Source: Chlorops oryzae (Eukaryota; Arthropoda; Insecta; Diptera; Chloropidae). From it: DNA of 64,000 nt. Below the pieces are notes generated by a model. It saw only the letters and a program-made list of their open reading frames with translations, ran no database searches and was not told the origin of the DNA. Positions 44,331 to 54,539 of this stretch are shown here, piece by piece. Position 1 is the first letter of the stretch, and every line of letters begins with the position of its first letter. The position numbers were made by a program, and so were the translations under genes. The stretch lies in NCBI GenBank assembly GCA_020466095.1, contig CM035808.1, positions 54,894,073-54,958,072 of the forward strand. The letters run 5' to 3'.

Positions 44331-45615
44331 TTAGGTGTAGTAAAAAGAAATCCATTATTTTTCCAATAGATGGCGTTATTTATCTGCATCTCGCGTTGTA
44401 TAAGTCCGATCGTGTTCCGCTAGGGGGCATTAGAAAGATGACAGTTCCTACTAAAAAAGCTTTTTTGACACTTTTTTGATTGATTGATTCAGTTTTGTTT
44501 GAGAGCTTGTCAAAGATGGACATCAGCAAAGAGAAAATTCGCTACATTTTACAGTTTTTCTTCGATAAGGGAGAAAACGCAAGCCAGGCGGCTGAAAATG
44601 TGAATAGCGTTTATGGACCTGATACTGTAACAGCCAATCATGCGCAATTTTGGTTTGGTCGATTCCGTTCCGGTAACTTCGATGTCAAGGATGCACCACG
44701 CACTGGAAGGCCAATTGTCGAAAATGTCGATAAAATCATGGAAATTATCGAGTCCGACCGTCATGTTAGCACTGTTTCGATTGCAAAAGAGCTAAAGATT
44801 GCACAAAAAACCGTTTGGAACCATTTGAATAAGGCTGGATACACAAAGAAGCTCGATGTATGGGTGCCACACGAGTTAACGCAAAAAAACCTCACAGACC
44901 GAATTTCCATCTGCGAATCGCTGCTGAACCGCAACAAAATCGACCCATTTCTGAAGCGGTTGGTGACTGGTGATGAAAAGTGGGTCACTTACGACAACGT
45001 CAAGCGAAAACGGTCGTGGTCGAAACACGGTGAACCGGCGGAAACGGTGGCCAAGCCAGGATTGACGGCCAGGAAGGTTTTGCTGTGTGTTTGGTGGGAT
45101 TGGCAGGGAATTATCTACTATGAGCTGCTCCCATACGGCAAAACTCTTAACTCGGAACTCTACTGTCAACAATTGGGCCGTCTGAAGGAATCAATCGCCC
45201 ATAAGCGGCCAGCTTTGGCCAATAGGAGGGGAATTGTGTTCCATCAGGACAACGCCAGGCCACACACATCGATAGTGACTCGCCAGAAGCTCCGGGAGTT
45301 TGGTTGGGAGGTTCTTCTGCATCCACCTTATAGTCCGGACCTGGCACCAAGTGATTACCATCTGTTCCTGTCCATGGCGAACAATTTTGCTGGTGAAACA
45401 TTCGCTTCAAGAGAGGCTTCTGAAATTCGACTGTCTCAATTTTTTGCTAATAGGAACGAGGGCTTCTATGAGAGAGGCATAATGAAATTACCTTTAAAAT
45501 GGCAACAAGTTATCGAACAAAACGGCGCATATTTGACCTAAATCGGGTCATTCTAACTATCTTAAATAAAGCCCTCAATTTAATGCAAAAATGGATTTCT
45601 TTTTACTACAGCTAA
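44331..45615 (+). mobile_element. Full-length mariner, non-irritans subfamily
   Basis: 1,285 bp. Inverted termini ttaggtgtagtaaaaagaaa and its near-perfect inverse (tttctttttactacagctaa), with TA duplications at 44329-44330 and 45616-45617. One uninterrupted transposase. A left-end fragment of the same family is at 8848. Subfamily not assigned. Confidence 0.93.
44516..45541 (+). CDS. Mariner transposase, complete
   Basis: 341 residues from MDISKEKIRYILQFFFDKG to EQNGAYLT, normal for mariner. The N-terminal HTH region contains AKELKIAQKTVWNHLNKAGY and linker WVPHELTQ. The D,D34D triad is intact: VTGDEKWVTYD, HQDNARPH and the last D of YSPDLAPSDYHLF. An in-frame TTG upstream is not needed. Nothing disables the protein, so with intact TIRs the element may be autonomous. 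It is inside the large Huwe1 intron, opposite to the gene strand. Its sequence differs strongly from the Himar1-type copies, so it is a separate invasion. Confidence 0.93.
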   Translation: MDISKEKIRYILQFFFDKGENASQAAENVNSVYGPDTVTANHAQFWFGRFRSGNFDVKDAPRTGRPIVENVDKIMEIIESDRHVSTVSIAKELKIAQKTVWNHLNKAGYTKKLDVWVPHELTQKNLTDRISICESLLNRNKIDPFLKRLVTGDEKWVTYDNVKRKRSWSKHGEPAETVAKPGLTARKVLLCVWWDWQGIIYYELLPYGKTLNSELYCQQLGRLKESIAHKRPALANRRGIVFHQDNARPHTSIVTRQKLREFGWEVLLHPPYSPDLAPSDYHLFLSMANNFAGETFASREASEIRLSQFFANRNEGFYERGIMKLPLKWQQVIEQNGAYLT

Positions 45616-45826
45616 TATATGGGCATTTTCGCCCTCAGTATTTTTTTCGTACGTTAGCGAATACGTTTTCCAACATTTTCTTTCTAGTTTTCTTTGTAGT
45701 TTGTCAGTATTTTGGTAGCTTTACATGTGGTGCATAAGATGGGTTTATTTGAGTTTCAGTTCTCAGAAGGATATCAATAAATATGCGGTCGTGCACGTAC
45801 GCGAAAAATACTGAGCCCGGAGAGGC

Positions 45827-45828
<2 letters not shown>

Positions 45829-45882
<54 letters not shown>
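45829..45882. repeat. (TA)n microsatellite
   Basis: About 54 bp of perfect alternating AT, directly abutting the Tc1/mariner-like end at 45883. TA-target elements often end up beside such tracts. Confidence 0.95.
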
Positions 45883-45886
<4 letters not shown>

Positions 45887-45990
45887 GGTGCCCCAATAAG
45901 AACAATGGGAAAATTAATTCAAATAAAACGACCTCGGCCACCTCGGGATCGCTGGCAGTGATTCAGCAGCGGAGAGGCCTAATTCATAAT
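45883..45990 (-). mobile_element. Tc1/mariner-like deletion fragment (family of 33724)
   Basis: The terminus aaagggtgccccaataagaa and following aaaattaattcaaat match the inverted right end at 35040-35084. The next segment (gatcgctggcagtgattcag, cagcggagaggcctaattc) is the reverse complement of transposase sequence at 34310-34350. The right boundary is not clear. Confidence 0.6.
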
Positions 45991-46189
45991 TTGGCTTGTG
46001 TTTTTTTTTGCATTATGGACGTCGAGCATCACCCATAAATGTATTAATCTTGGGAGCGAAAATCCATTTAGCAAACTCTATATAAGAAAACGAGGATTGA
46101 ACAACAGGCTTTTACCTTCAAACTCAGAAAATTTTCAATAAACAAAACCATTACATTACCCTGCATTCTTTGTTATTATTTTAATTAAA

Positions 46190-46814
46190 GAAAAAGACCG
46201 CCCGGGAATTAATTTCAAATCTTTTTTATTTTGTTAACTTCTTTTTTGATACAAGCTTAACCTCCTTATTAGCTCCTGCCGATCGCTCGATAAATAACAG
46301 TCCTGAATTCGGGAGGAACATGCGTCCACAGAAATCGATGCACTTACAGCATCTCCTAAATCTTTTGCTACTTTTTACTTTACGTCATTATATAGCAATT
46401 GCAAACGGGAGTGAATTCTCTTCTCAGAAGGAACTTTGTATCCTGGTTCCACTAGCTTCATAAAACCGCGAAAACTATCTGAGCAAATAAAAGAAATGGG
46501 CAATATGTACTGGCAATTAAACGTGCAACACCACGAGAAACTATTTTCTGCCGTTCAAAACTACACTCGTAGTCCTCCAGTTTTTGCCTCTTACAGCCAC
46601 TTGAGGTACATGGTTGCGTTTAAAAAAGTTTTTCAACTTACGTGTCGCTTACACAACTTTGGTCCTTTTGGTGGACTTGTTTTTAATGGTTGCTTAGCGA
46701 AGTCGTGGAGTTATGGTAGCACAGCACTGCTCCACAAATAGAGCAAGTAACTTGCTTGCCATCAATTAGTTTTTCCAAAAAAATCCACACCCACCTAATT
46801 ATTTTCGACGCCAT
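46190..46814 (-). pseudogene. BED-finger hAT-like transposase fragment, broken
   Basis: On the minus strand ATG 46814 opens MASKIIRWVWIFLEKLIDGK, then VTCSICGAVLCYHNSTTSLSNH, and stops at 46683-46685. This is the CxxC...H pattern and VW.F start of a BED zinc finger, common at the N-terminus of hAT transposases. Only fragments in changing frames follow to about 46190 (for example FLPNSGLLFIERSAGANKEV). No catalytic domain is visible. No TIR found. Confidence 0.5.
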
Positions 46815-46859
46815 GTTTGCAAATGAACATTTCTTTATTTGAAGATTTCGGGGTTGGGG

Positions 46860-47030
46860 TCAAAATTCTGCTTTTTTCAAAATTCTGCTGTTAAAATTCC
46901 AAAATAAAAATTCCGGAAATCAAAATTCTGTTGATACAAAATTCTGGAAATCAAAGTTCTGGAAATCAAAATTCTGTTGATACAAAATTCTTATTACAAA
47001 AATCTGTTTTGCAAAAATCTGCATGTAATA
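46860..47030 (+). repeat. Degenerate short tandem repeat (aaaattctg units)
   Basis: About ten imperfect units of aaaattctg / gatacaaaattctgg / ggaaatcaaaattctg in succession. Simple-sequence origin likely. Confidence 0.6.
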
Positions 47031-47073
47031 TTTAAAAATTAGATTCGATAATGTAAAAAGTGCGCACTTTTAT

Positions 47074-47237
47074 ACAGACAGACGGACAGACAGACGGACA
47101 TGTCTAAATCGAATCTCCTGGTGACGCTGATCATTTCTAAATATATTTTGTATGGTCTATCTCGACTGATTCTGGGTGTTACACACAACCACACAAACGC
47201 AATATACCCTCGACACAGAGTGTGTCGGGTATAAAAA
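47074..47237 (-). mobile_element. Helentron-derived repeat, family B, 5' fragment
   Basis: Runs from the cagacagacggacagacaga tract through tatattttgtatggtctatc to the subterminal motif tgtgtcgggtataaaaa. Almost identical to 13745-13916. The 3' half with hairpin is missing. Confidence 0.8.
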
Positions 47238-47679
47238 GCGAATTACCGAACGATACTGCTCCTTTTCCATCTTAGCGAAAATCACGAAACACGTGTTACT
47301 CGAATGGTTGCCAAATGCAAACTAACCTATCCAGCAGTCTGAAATTTGTTTTACAGCCGTTTGATAGATGGCAGCACAAGATGATAACACCAACTTTCCT
47401 CAGGAACGCCCTCTGTCGTCAAACACGGGTACTTATACTTTATGATACGTTAGTATCACGTAAAAAACGAATTCATTAACTACATAATATTAACATTTAC
47501 AAAACGAATTGTGTTTTAAATGGTGTTTAATTACAAACGAAGAAGTAGCCGAGGAGCAGGGTTAGAAAATCACTTCGGAAAGCATAAAAGCTGTAAGAGA
47601 CGAAGGAAAATCAATAAAATCTAAAGCTTCCGTATCTGGAATTCCATTAACTTGTTTGCACCGAGTTTGCATGGTGTAT

Positions 47680-48411
47680 TCCTGTTAATGTGGACAGCCA
47701 CTTAACTTTATTCAATGTATAAGACTTACCCCTCGATAAATGCAACCATGACCTCCGCGACATGTTGGGAAGAAAGCAAAAGTCATGGCGCCAAACAGCT
47801 TCGTGACAAGTTCAGTTGTCTTACAACACTCCCACGCATATTACGCTCTTTCTCAGCAACGGAAATTCTATTAAGCGTAATACAAGTATACATATCTACA
47901 CATCGCTCAATATACCTAGTTATCATCATCACCAAACCCTTGCGGAAATATCCACGTAAGCTCTCCCATCCAAAATATCAATAAATATAAATAGAATTCA
48001 CAGAATTTAATTGTTGGTGGTTTTCTCTTATTTCTCGGCTTATTCCGGATTTCCCTCCCCTTACAACTGAGTTATTTATTGGTCCTTCGAGCCGGATTTC
48101 GCCTATCCGGATTTGGAATCTTCGCATCCATAACCGTCACATCCCTGATAAATAGTTTTCTCGCTGCAGGTTTCGGACAAAGAACAAAATCGACTCGCAA
48201 AAGAGAGGAATCAAATCATCAACACAGCATCAACATAACACACATTACACTCATTACACACATCCATATCACACCTTATAAGCATACCGAACTCCAGGTG
48301 CGTGCAATTCAATTTTTTTTTAGGTTTTTTTTTTTTGGTAATTTGACCCTCCTTGTGAACCCATAAAATAAAAAAGTGCCGCTTAATTCCCAAAGAAAAA
48401 AAAATAAATAA

Positions 48412-48448
<37 letters not shown>

Positions 48449-48933
48449 CCGTACATTTTCTCGCAGTCTCAGGTCGGTATTTTTCCGTTAAAAGAAAAAC
48501 ACGCGAAAGTTCTGTAAATATACATACACATACAAATATCAGTCACAGACCGAACAAAGAATCAAACGCGCGCCACTGTTCGTATTCTACGAAGCCTAAG
48601 CGCCAATCGTGAGAAAATCGTGTAAAGAGGAATACCAAAGAAAAGCCGCTCTTTCATTACTACAACGCAGCTAAACCGTTTTGCTTTAGCTTTTGTTAAT
48701 TTGAGTGCTTTGCTTTCGTTTTTTTTTTAATTTGAGTGCACTGACAAGTGCATTGAGCTACTCTCAAAGAAAGTTAAGTGAAATTTTAAAATCAGCCGGT
48801 TTTTGATTGTTTTTGATAAACTTTACACGATTTTACTTCGAACTTACCTTCATTTTTTTTTTCTTTTTCTCTCAAAGAATAAAATTATTTTTATCAGTTT
48901 TAATCGCAAAAGACAGCAATCAATAAAATAGAA
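47680..48933 (+). mobile_element. BEL/Pao element A: probable 5' LTR and leader
   Basis: ggtccttcgagccggat at about 48080 is the kind of leader sequence found just downstream of the 5' LTR in insect BEL elements, so an LTR probably ends a few bases before (candidate span about 47680-48074, with aatcaataaatat near its end). The leader to 48933 contains an (AT)n tract at 48412-48448 and no gene. The LTR limits are inferred only. Confidence 0.45.
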
Positions 48934-49632
48934 ATGTCGTTTACTACGTTGTGTACACAAGTGACTGATTTCGTCGAAGCTTTCGATGAACTTCCTAAAG
49001 CCGCTCACACTAATTTCACTATTGAAATTCAGAACAAGGAACTTCAATCCTTATGGGATGTGCTCAAGCGAGAGTATCATTGCGCTCTCCAAAATTCAAA
49101 TGAGAAGGGCAGATCCAGTGAAGAAATTAATGTGCTAAAAATTCAATATAAAGAAAGTTATGCTGCGTATCTGAAGTGTGTGGCGGAAATGGAAGAAATT
49201 GCCTCGAAATCTTTGAACGTGTCAGATACCAGTCATTTTATTGGTTTTACTGTTCCCACTGACCATTTCGAATCACAATTAAAATTACCTCCGTGCGATA
49301 TTAGTATATTTGAAGGGGACTACCTATCATGGCCAACTTTTCGGGATTTATTTACGGCGATTTACATCTCGAATACTCGCTTGTCTCCTGTAGAAAAATT
49401 GTACCACTTGCTTCAGAACACTCGCGGGGAAGCGAATGAAATCGTAAAGAAATGCCCCTTAACTCACGATGGGTTTGTTGTAGCATGGAAAAATTTAGTA
49501 GACCGGTACGATAATCGACGCATTCTAGTAAACAGCCAACTTAAGGTTTTATTTAATCTGAAGCCGGTGGAAAATGAGTCCAGTGCAGGTATTAAAAGCT
49601 TGCAACGAGAGATAAATAATTGTATCTCGACA
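48934..49632 (+). pseudogene. BEL/Pao gag (DUF1759 type), truncated
   Basis: ATG 48934 opens MSFTTLCTQVTDFVEAFDEL. The DUF1759 core is clear: LPPCDISIFEGDYLSWPTFRD, LFTAIYISNTRLSPVEKLYH, AWKNLVDRYDNRRILVNSQL and REINNCIS. Similarity stops at about 49632, where unrelated minus-strand LINE sequence begins, so the zinc knuckle and all of pol are absent. No stop within the retained part. Gag would form the particle coat; this stub cannot support the cycle. Confidence 0.85.
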
Positions 49633-49639
49633 TTATTCA

Positions 49640-49888
49640 ATTCAATTTATTCGCTATTCTCCTTTCAACATTCAATACATTAAATCTAATAAATTCCTGA
49701 TTATTACTATTATTACACTATAATAATTAGAATTATATATATAAATTTATTATGCAAGAATTTATTCTTGGACTAAGTATTACAAACGACGGAGAAGAGG
49801 TAATGACAAAAAAGTATTATAATACTGTGTTTTTCGTCATTTAAAGAGATACAAAAGAATGTGCCAAGAAGGTAGAGACATAAAGAGG

Positions 49889-49932
<44 letters not shown>

Positions 49933-50207
49933 GAAAAGAGTGGAAGAGATAGAGTGGGGATAGGGTTAAGAATGAAAAAATGGTAAATTCATAAATAAAA
50001 GTAGCTATATAGAGGTGCTAACAAGATTATTTAAGTAGGTTTTCTATGCCATCATAGTCAAAACTGAGCACCCAAGTTTTTACTTGCTTCAGAAATTTGT
50101 TTAATGTACTAGTTTCTTTAACATAAGGTAATTTGTTGAACAATCTGCAGGCGATAATGGTGTAACTATTACGATAAGCATTTGACTGGAAGGAGGGAAC
50201 TAATAGC
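49640..50207 (-). mobile_element. LINE 3'-end fragment
   Basis: The minus-strand frame 50207-50027 reads LLLVPSFQSNAYRNSYTIIA, then CRLFNKLPYVKETSTLNKFL and ends at FDYDGIENLLK. The SF..A.RLFNKLP..LN.F pattern is the usual C-terminus of Jockey/CR1-like LINE ORF2. The 3' UTR to about 49640 includes a (GA)n tract at 49884-49928. It is joined directly to copia sequence on the right. Confidence 0.55.
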
Positions 50208-51025
50208 AAGTTTTCCAAAAAATTGTGGTAATCGGACGAATGATGTACTGGAAATAGTATATAGCGATGTGTGCGGTCCAATGAGAAATGCCTCTGTTGG
50301 TGGAGAAAAATATTTCATCACTTTTATCGACGATTGCTCTCGATGGTGCGAAGTATATTTTTTGAAAAGCAAATCTGAAGCTTTGGGTGCATTCATAAAA
50401 TTTAAAAACGAGGCTGAAAACCTAACCGGTAAAAGTATCAAGCACCTTCAAACAGACAACGGTACGGAATATTGCAACAAACAATTAGAACATGTTTTAC
50501 AAAATTGCGGTATAAAGAGACGATTAACAGTGCCATACACACCGGAACAACATGGTGTTGCTGAAAGAAAGAATAGGACGTTAGTCGAAATGGCAAAATG
50601 CATGATAAAGCAAGCAGGTGCCCCGCCTAGATTTTGGGGTGAAGCAGTTTATATGGCGAACTATATAAGAAATAGATGCCCTACAAGTGCTTTATCTGGT
50701 CAAAATCCCCTATTCGGTGTGGTTAAAGAAAAAGCCAAGTTTAAACCACTTCAAGATATTTGGAACGAAAGCATTTGTGCTAATAAAAACAGATAGAGGA
50801 AAATTTGATTCCCGTTCGATTCCGTGTGTATTCGTCGGTTATTCAACGACATCAAAAGCTTACCGTTTATGGAATCCTACGAAAAAGGCCATTATCGTGA
50901 GTCGGGATGTCAAATTCATGAATGAGTCATGGTTTAAGAGCCAGTATTCGGAAAAATTTTTAACCAAGGGAGAAAAATCTGACTTGGAAAAGGGAAACAA
51001 AAAGCCGCAATATTGTGAAATCTAA
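50208..51025 (+). pseudogene. Copia integrase, frameshifted
   Basis: The DDE core is present: VYSDVCGPMRN, FITFIDDCSRWCEVYF, HLQTDNGTEYCN and EQHGVAERKNRTLVEMAKCM, followed by FWGEAVYMANYIRNRCPTSA. Near 50760 the frame changes (KPLQDIWNES in one, FKIFGTKAFVLIKTDRGKFD in the other) and continues CVFVGYSTTSKAYRLWNPTK to a stop at 51025. The methionine at 50182 lies in LINE-derived sequence and is not a native start. Gypsy integrase is excluded by the GKSIKHLQTDNGTEY spacing and the VGY..TSKAYR domain. Confidence 0.85.
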
Positions 51026-51147
51026 TCAACGGAAAACGAAATAATACAAGCCGAAGAATTACGAACCGAAGAGGTTGATGGCGATATCAACGATAACGTA
51101 ACTGATGATGACAATTATGACGATACTAGCAGTGTAGTATATTTTAA

Positions 51148-51671
51148 TGAAGTAGCAAATCAATTTGTTATTGCTATACTTGCGCAATTGTTTCACTCCA
51201 TACATTGTCGCAATAGTTATTATTCTCAAGAAGAATAACAAACTCAGTCACTGGGTCAACAGAAGCACTTCACTCTAAGTGCGCTTCGCTTCTTTTTCCA
51301 AAGAATCAATACACAACCCATTTGATGAAGCAACGGAGGCGATCCGTTGCTGAGCGTGTCCTATTACATCGCTTACATTCTTGCGACTCTCGCTTGGCCA
51401 TTCGAATACTTTGTTGCAACGAAGCTATGTTTGACTTCGAGCTATGCTTTGATTGTTTACTTTCATTTCTTAATGTCTTCCGCGTGTCACCTAATTAATG
51501 TCACGATTGCTTACAACATTCTATAATTTATTAGGTCAATAAATAATTGTAAAATATTTTCTGTTTGGATCTAAGTAGTATATAAGCCGAAGATCAATTC
51601 AATAAAGACACAGTTCAATTTTGACTTTCGAGTCGATAAATTCGCGTGTTTCATTTTATCGAGTACAAACA
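51148..51671 (+). repeat. Probable solo LTR inserted in copia
   Basis: 524 bp, TG...CA ends (tgaagtagcaaat ... gagtacaaaca), flanked by TTAA at 51144-51147 and 51672-51675. It contains a TATA-like agtatataagcc, aataaag, and an earlier aataaataatt, as in an LTR. Copia pol sequence resumes after it. Boundaries rest on a 4-bp duplication in AT-rich DNA and are tentative. Confidence 0.4.
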
Positions 51672-52439
51672 TTAAAGCAGCGTGCAGTCTGTAGTTATTC
51701 AAAAACGAGGAAGAAGAAGGCCGAGGAAGACCAAAACTGGCCTACCTGGAAGGCCAAGGAAAGTTTATTGTCCTGCTGCGGATGAATCTCGACAGTCTCA
51801 GGAAGGATCAAATGAAAGCGTTGGAGAATCGTCGGATAAACATTTTGAAGAATGTGAAATTGCTTTTCAAGCGATAACTGGAGACCCATTGACCATGACA
51901 GAGGCTGCAAATAGTGAAGATGGCGATTTGTGGTTCAAGGCTCTGGAAGACGAACTTATTGCACAAATCAAAAACACATTTTAAGAAGGAGGATTTAAAG
52001 CATTCAGACGAGTGTTTGGTGGATTTGGAGAAAGAGAACGAGGAACTGAGAGGCTCTGAGAGTAAATTTTAATCAGGATCAGGTGGATCCGATTGTTAAA
52101 GCGAAAATGAATCTGACGTAATGTAGAGAGGAGATCCGGGAGCTCAGAGAACAACGTTTTAGGAACGCGGAGAGAACTTGAAGAGGCTTTGACTTATCAG
52201 ATAACGCTCAACGGGGAGGGATCCAACAATAGTTCAAAACAAGATAAGAGGAGTTTAGAACCAGGAAGCCACATAACGGTAAGGATACCTGAAATATCAG
52301 TCGGCAGAGGAAATATGTCGACAGAAGGTCCACCACAGTTATCACCACTACCGCCAGCCCTGTTGGAATCTAAGGAAGCGAAGCGCTCAGACGGGGTCGA
52401 GCGTATAAACGTTCCTTTATTCCAATGCTGAGGTATAGG

Positions 52440-53100
52440 AAACCAAGCGCTCAGACAGTGTCGAGCGTATAATAGTCCCTATATTTCCTTTTAAATAAAA
52501 GATTGTACCTAAGGTTTAATCCTTTTATTTAATGTTTTTGAATCCTTAGGTCTAAACAGAATTACTATATCCTAACTTGAAACTGCCCTATGCTTCCCAC
52601 GTCGTGGCCCGTGGGTGAGTACGCTCGCAGAAGAAGTCCCCTTCCAGTCGTCGAAGCTCCGTTTATATAGATCAATATTGCTGATCTTGCAATATTGAAT
52701 ATTCTCATGGTCCGCGATCGTCGTGGATTCTTCCCGAACACTTTGCATAAGCTTGACCGCGACCTTCACCCGCAATTGTACCAACATTGCCATATTGTTG
52801 TTGTTGCTACACGAAGCTATTCCGATGTTCCTATTGCTACTTTTGTAGTTGTTATTGTTGTTGCCAGCGATCGGATTGCAATTGTGCATTCGCTGTGCCA
52901 GTGCTGAGATTTGTTAATCGTGCATATACGGTGCCTGTGTTGTTATTGCTAGCTGTCGCTCTGCAAATGCATGCACCGTGTTTGTGCTTAATGTTCTTGT
53001 AATTTCCAGCGATCAGGTTGCGCATATGCTTATGCTCGTGCGGGTGTTGTTGTTGTAGTAGCTAAACTGCCGCTGCTTTTCAGTAGCATGGAATCACCTT
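52440..53100 (-). repeat. LTR-like insert (minus strand), tentative
   Basis: On the minus strand there is a TATA-like ctatataaacggagc at 52655-52670, followed about 150 bp later by attaaataaaagg (poly-A signal) and a region ending near the gcgctcagac repeat. The right part is rich in tgttgttgttg. No TSD identified. Confidence 0.3.
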
Positions 53101-53218
53101 GAAGTAGAAATTCAAAAATGCAGGTCGCTGCCTTTTGTTTTCCGTTTAAGGTGACCACATGTGAGTTTGGGAGAGCCTCACAACAGCCCCACAATCGGGT
53201 AGCGCAGGTAGGTCGGCA

Positions 53219-53887
53219 GTGAGTATACTAAGAGAAAGATTGGAAGAATACTTGTCAAACCCACGAGATAGAACGGAAGAGCCGTTTTCAGTAGGAGAGG
53301 TTACCACAGCGAGGTGCGAGTTCCAGCATGCAGAAGCACAGTCACAGGGGCCCACAGGGGCGTTCAAAGCGGCGTTCAACAGTGGGGCCAGGGTAGGGAC
53401 ATTTTCAGAATCAGAGAGATTATGGAAATTAATATAGAGTTTTGTGCCACTTTTTTCGGGCACGTCAGGAACAGAGTTGGGTGTAGATTTAAACAGATTC
53501 ATCAATGGTTGCAAGGTCGTGCAGAATGAACTAAAGGGGAATGACCATAGGCAGGCAGTAGAATTCCTGAAGCAGCGGTTGTTGGGCGATGCGGAACGGA
53601 AGTTGGCGAAAGGGGCTTCGAAAAATGAGCTCTGCGATAGGCTAAAAGAAATATCCCGGGAGTCGGTGGTACTTTTTGGGGTACGTGTGGAAGGGCTGCT
53701 GTCGGAGGCAGAGGAAATGCTCCACGAGGCCGATGGAGGACAGTTACAATCGTGTAGGGTGTTAGCAGCGCGAGCCTTCGCAAGGGGTTTAAGGGATCAA
53801 TCTATGAAACACGTGTTTTCAAACAAAAGAGGGGCACCTATTATACATCTTGTGTGTGCGGTACAGGAAGAAATGGAAACGTATTAA
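53219..53887 (+). pseudogene. Gypsy-like gag, capsid part, broken
   Basis: Two overlapping frames: RERLEEYLSNPRDRTEEPF and then FINGCKVVQNELKGNDHRQA, FLKQRLLGDAERKLAKG and CRVLAARAFARGLRDQSMKH up to QEEMETY at 53887. The helix-rich pattern and ...ARAFxxGL / AxQEE are typical of retrotransposon capsid domains. At least one frameshift near 53440. Assigned to gypsy-like by the following zinc knuckles. Confidence 0.5.
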
Positions 53888-53908
53888 GAAAGAGGTGATA
53901 ACATTAAC

Positions 53909-54349
53909 ATGTGGAGTGAGGTAGCCGATACCAAGAAGACGGTATGTCTTTTCTGTAAAGAGCCGGGATATCTGTATGCCATTTGCAACGAAAGACTCAA
54001 CACGCCGTACTGCTGGGCATGTAGGAAATATGGACATGAGGAAGGGTATGAGTGCAGGGAAAAGGGTGATAAGAACGCAGAACTTTGTAGCTATGCCGCC
54101 CCCACAGCAATATTCCAGGCAAACAACCGCGGGGCAAGGATTTTAACAAACAGACTCAACACCGATTTTGTAACCCCAAATCTCAACCAGCCGGAAATAT
54201 TCAACTCCGCGCAAGCGATAATAGAAATGTCTGTGCCAGGTGCCAACGAGCGGGCCACTGGGAAAGGATGTGTCTCTTGCCAAGACAGCAGCAGGCGGGA
54301 AACGGTACGGAGCCCAGCCTCCAGAAGTAGGCAGGAGTACCCAAATTAG
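53909..54349 (+). pseudogene. Gypsy-like gag, zinc-knuckle (nucleocapsid) part, frameshifted
   Basis: Knuckle-like motifs: CLFCKEPGYLYAIC (imperfect), CWACRKYGHEEGYEC and, in another frame at about 54236, CARCQRAGHWERMC, a canonical CCHC box. A Gln-rich tail follows in that frame. The RNA-binding role is known for the family. Not functional here because of frame changes. Confidence 0.6.
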
Positions 54350-54539
54350 TTCAGATAATTTTATTCAAAGGGGGTGAGGGGGTGGGTAAGCGGGGGAGGG
54401 TAAGGGGGAGCGAGTACGAGTTAAAAATAGTGAAGGCAATTCTGGGAGTTGGCGTGCCGAGAGGAAAGTGACATTTATTGACGATGTAGAATTGAAAATA
54501 ATCAGAAAACACAAGCGTGTCGGTGTATCAGAAACATTT

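Larger units (their letters stand above)
50208..51984 (+). mobile_element. Ty1/copia pol fragment, interrupted
   Basis: Integrase to the beginning of RT of a copia element; the 5' part (LTR, gag, protease) and the 3' part (rest of RT, RNase H, LTR) are absent. A likely solo LTR is inserted at 51148-51671. The RT start WFKALEDELIAQIKNTF breaks off at 51984. Confidence 0.8.
51985..54500 (+). mobile_element. Degraded gypsy-like gag region
   Basis: Fragments of one gag-like protein in changing frames: 52189-52431 (LEPGSHITVRIPEISVGRGN), 53219-53437, 53444-53887 and 53909-54349. About 650 bp of foreign sequence (52440-53100) splits it. Followed by a purine-rich stretch (ggggtgagggggtgggtaag, 54370 on) and KVTFIDDVELKII before the LINE. 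No pol recognised. Confidence 0.55.

Noticed and set aside
46436..46741. 101-codon plus-strand frame as a gene
   Set aside because: It is antisense to the BED-finger/hAT remnant and shows no protein family pattern.
48079..48366. 95-codon plus-strand frame before the BEL gag
   Set aside because: Lies in the BEL leader and ends in simple repeats (hithi, poly-T); no gag similarity.
53219..54349. Gag-like frames as a domesticated host gag gene
   Set aside because: Several frameshifts within 1.1 kb and adjoining TE debris make a maintained gene unlikely.
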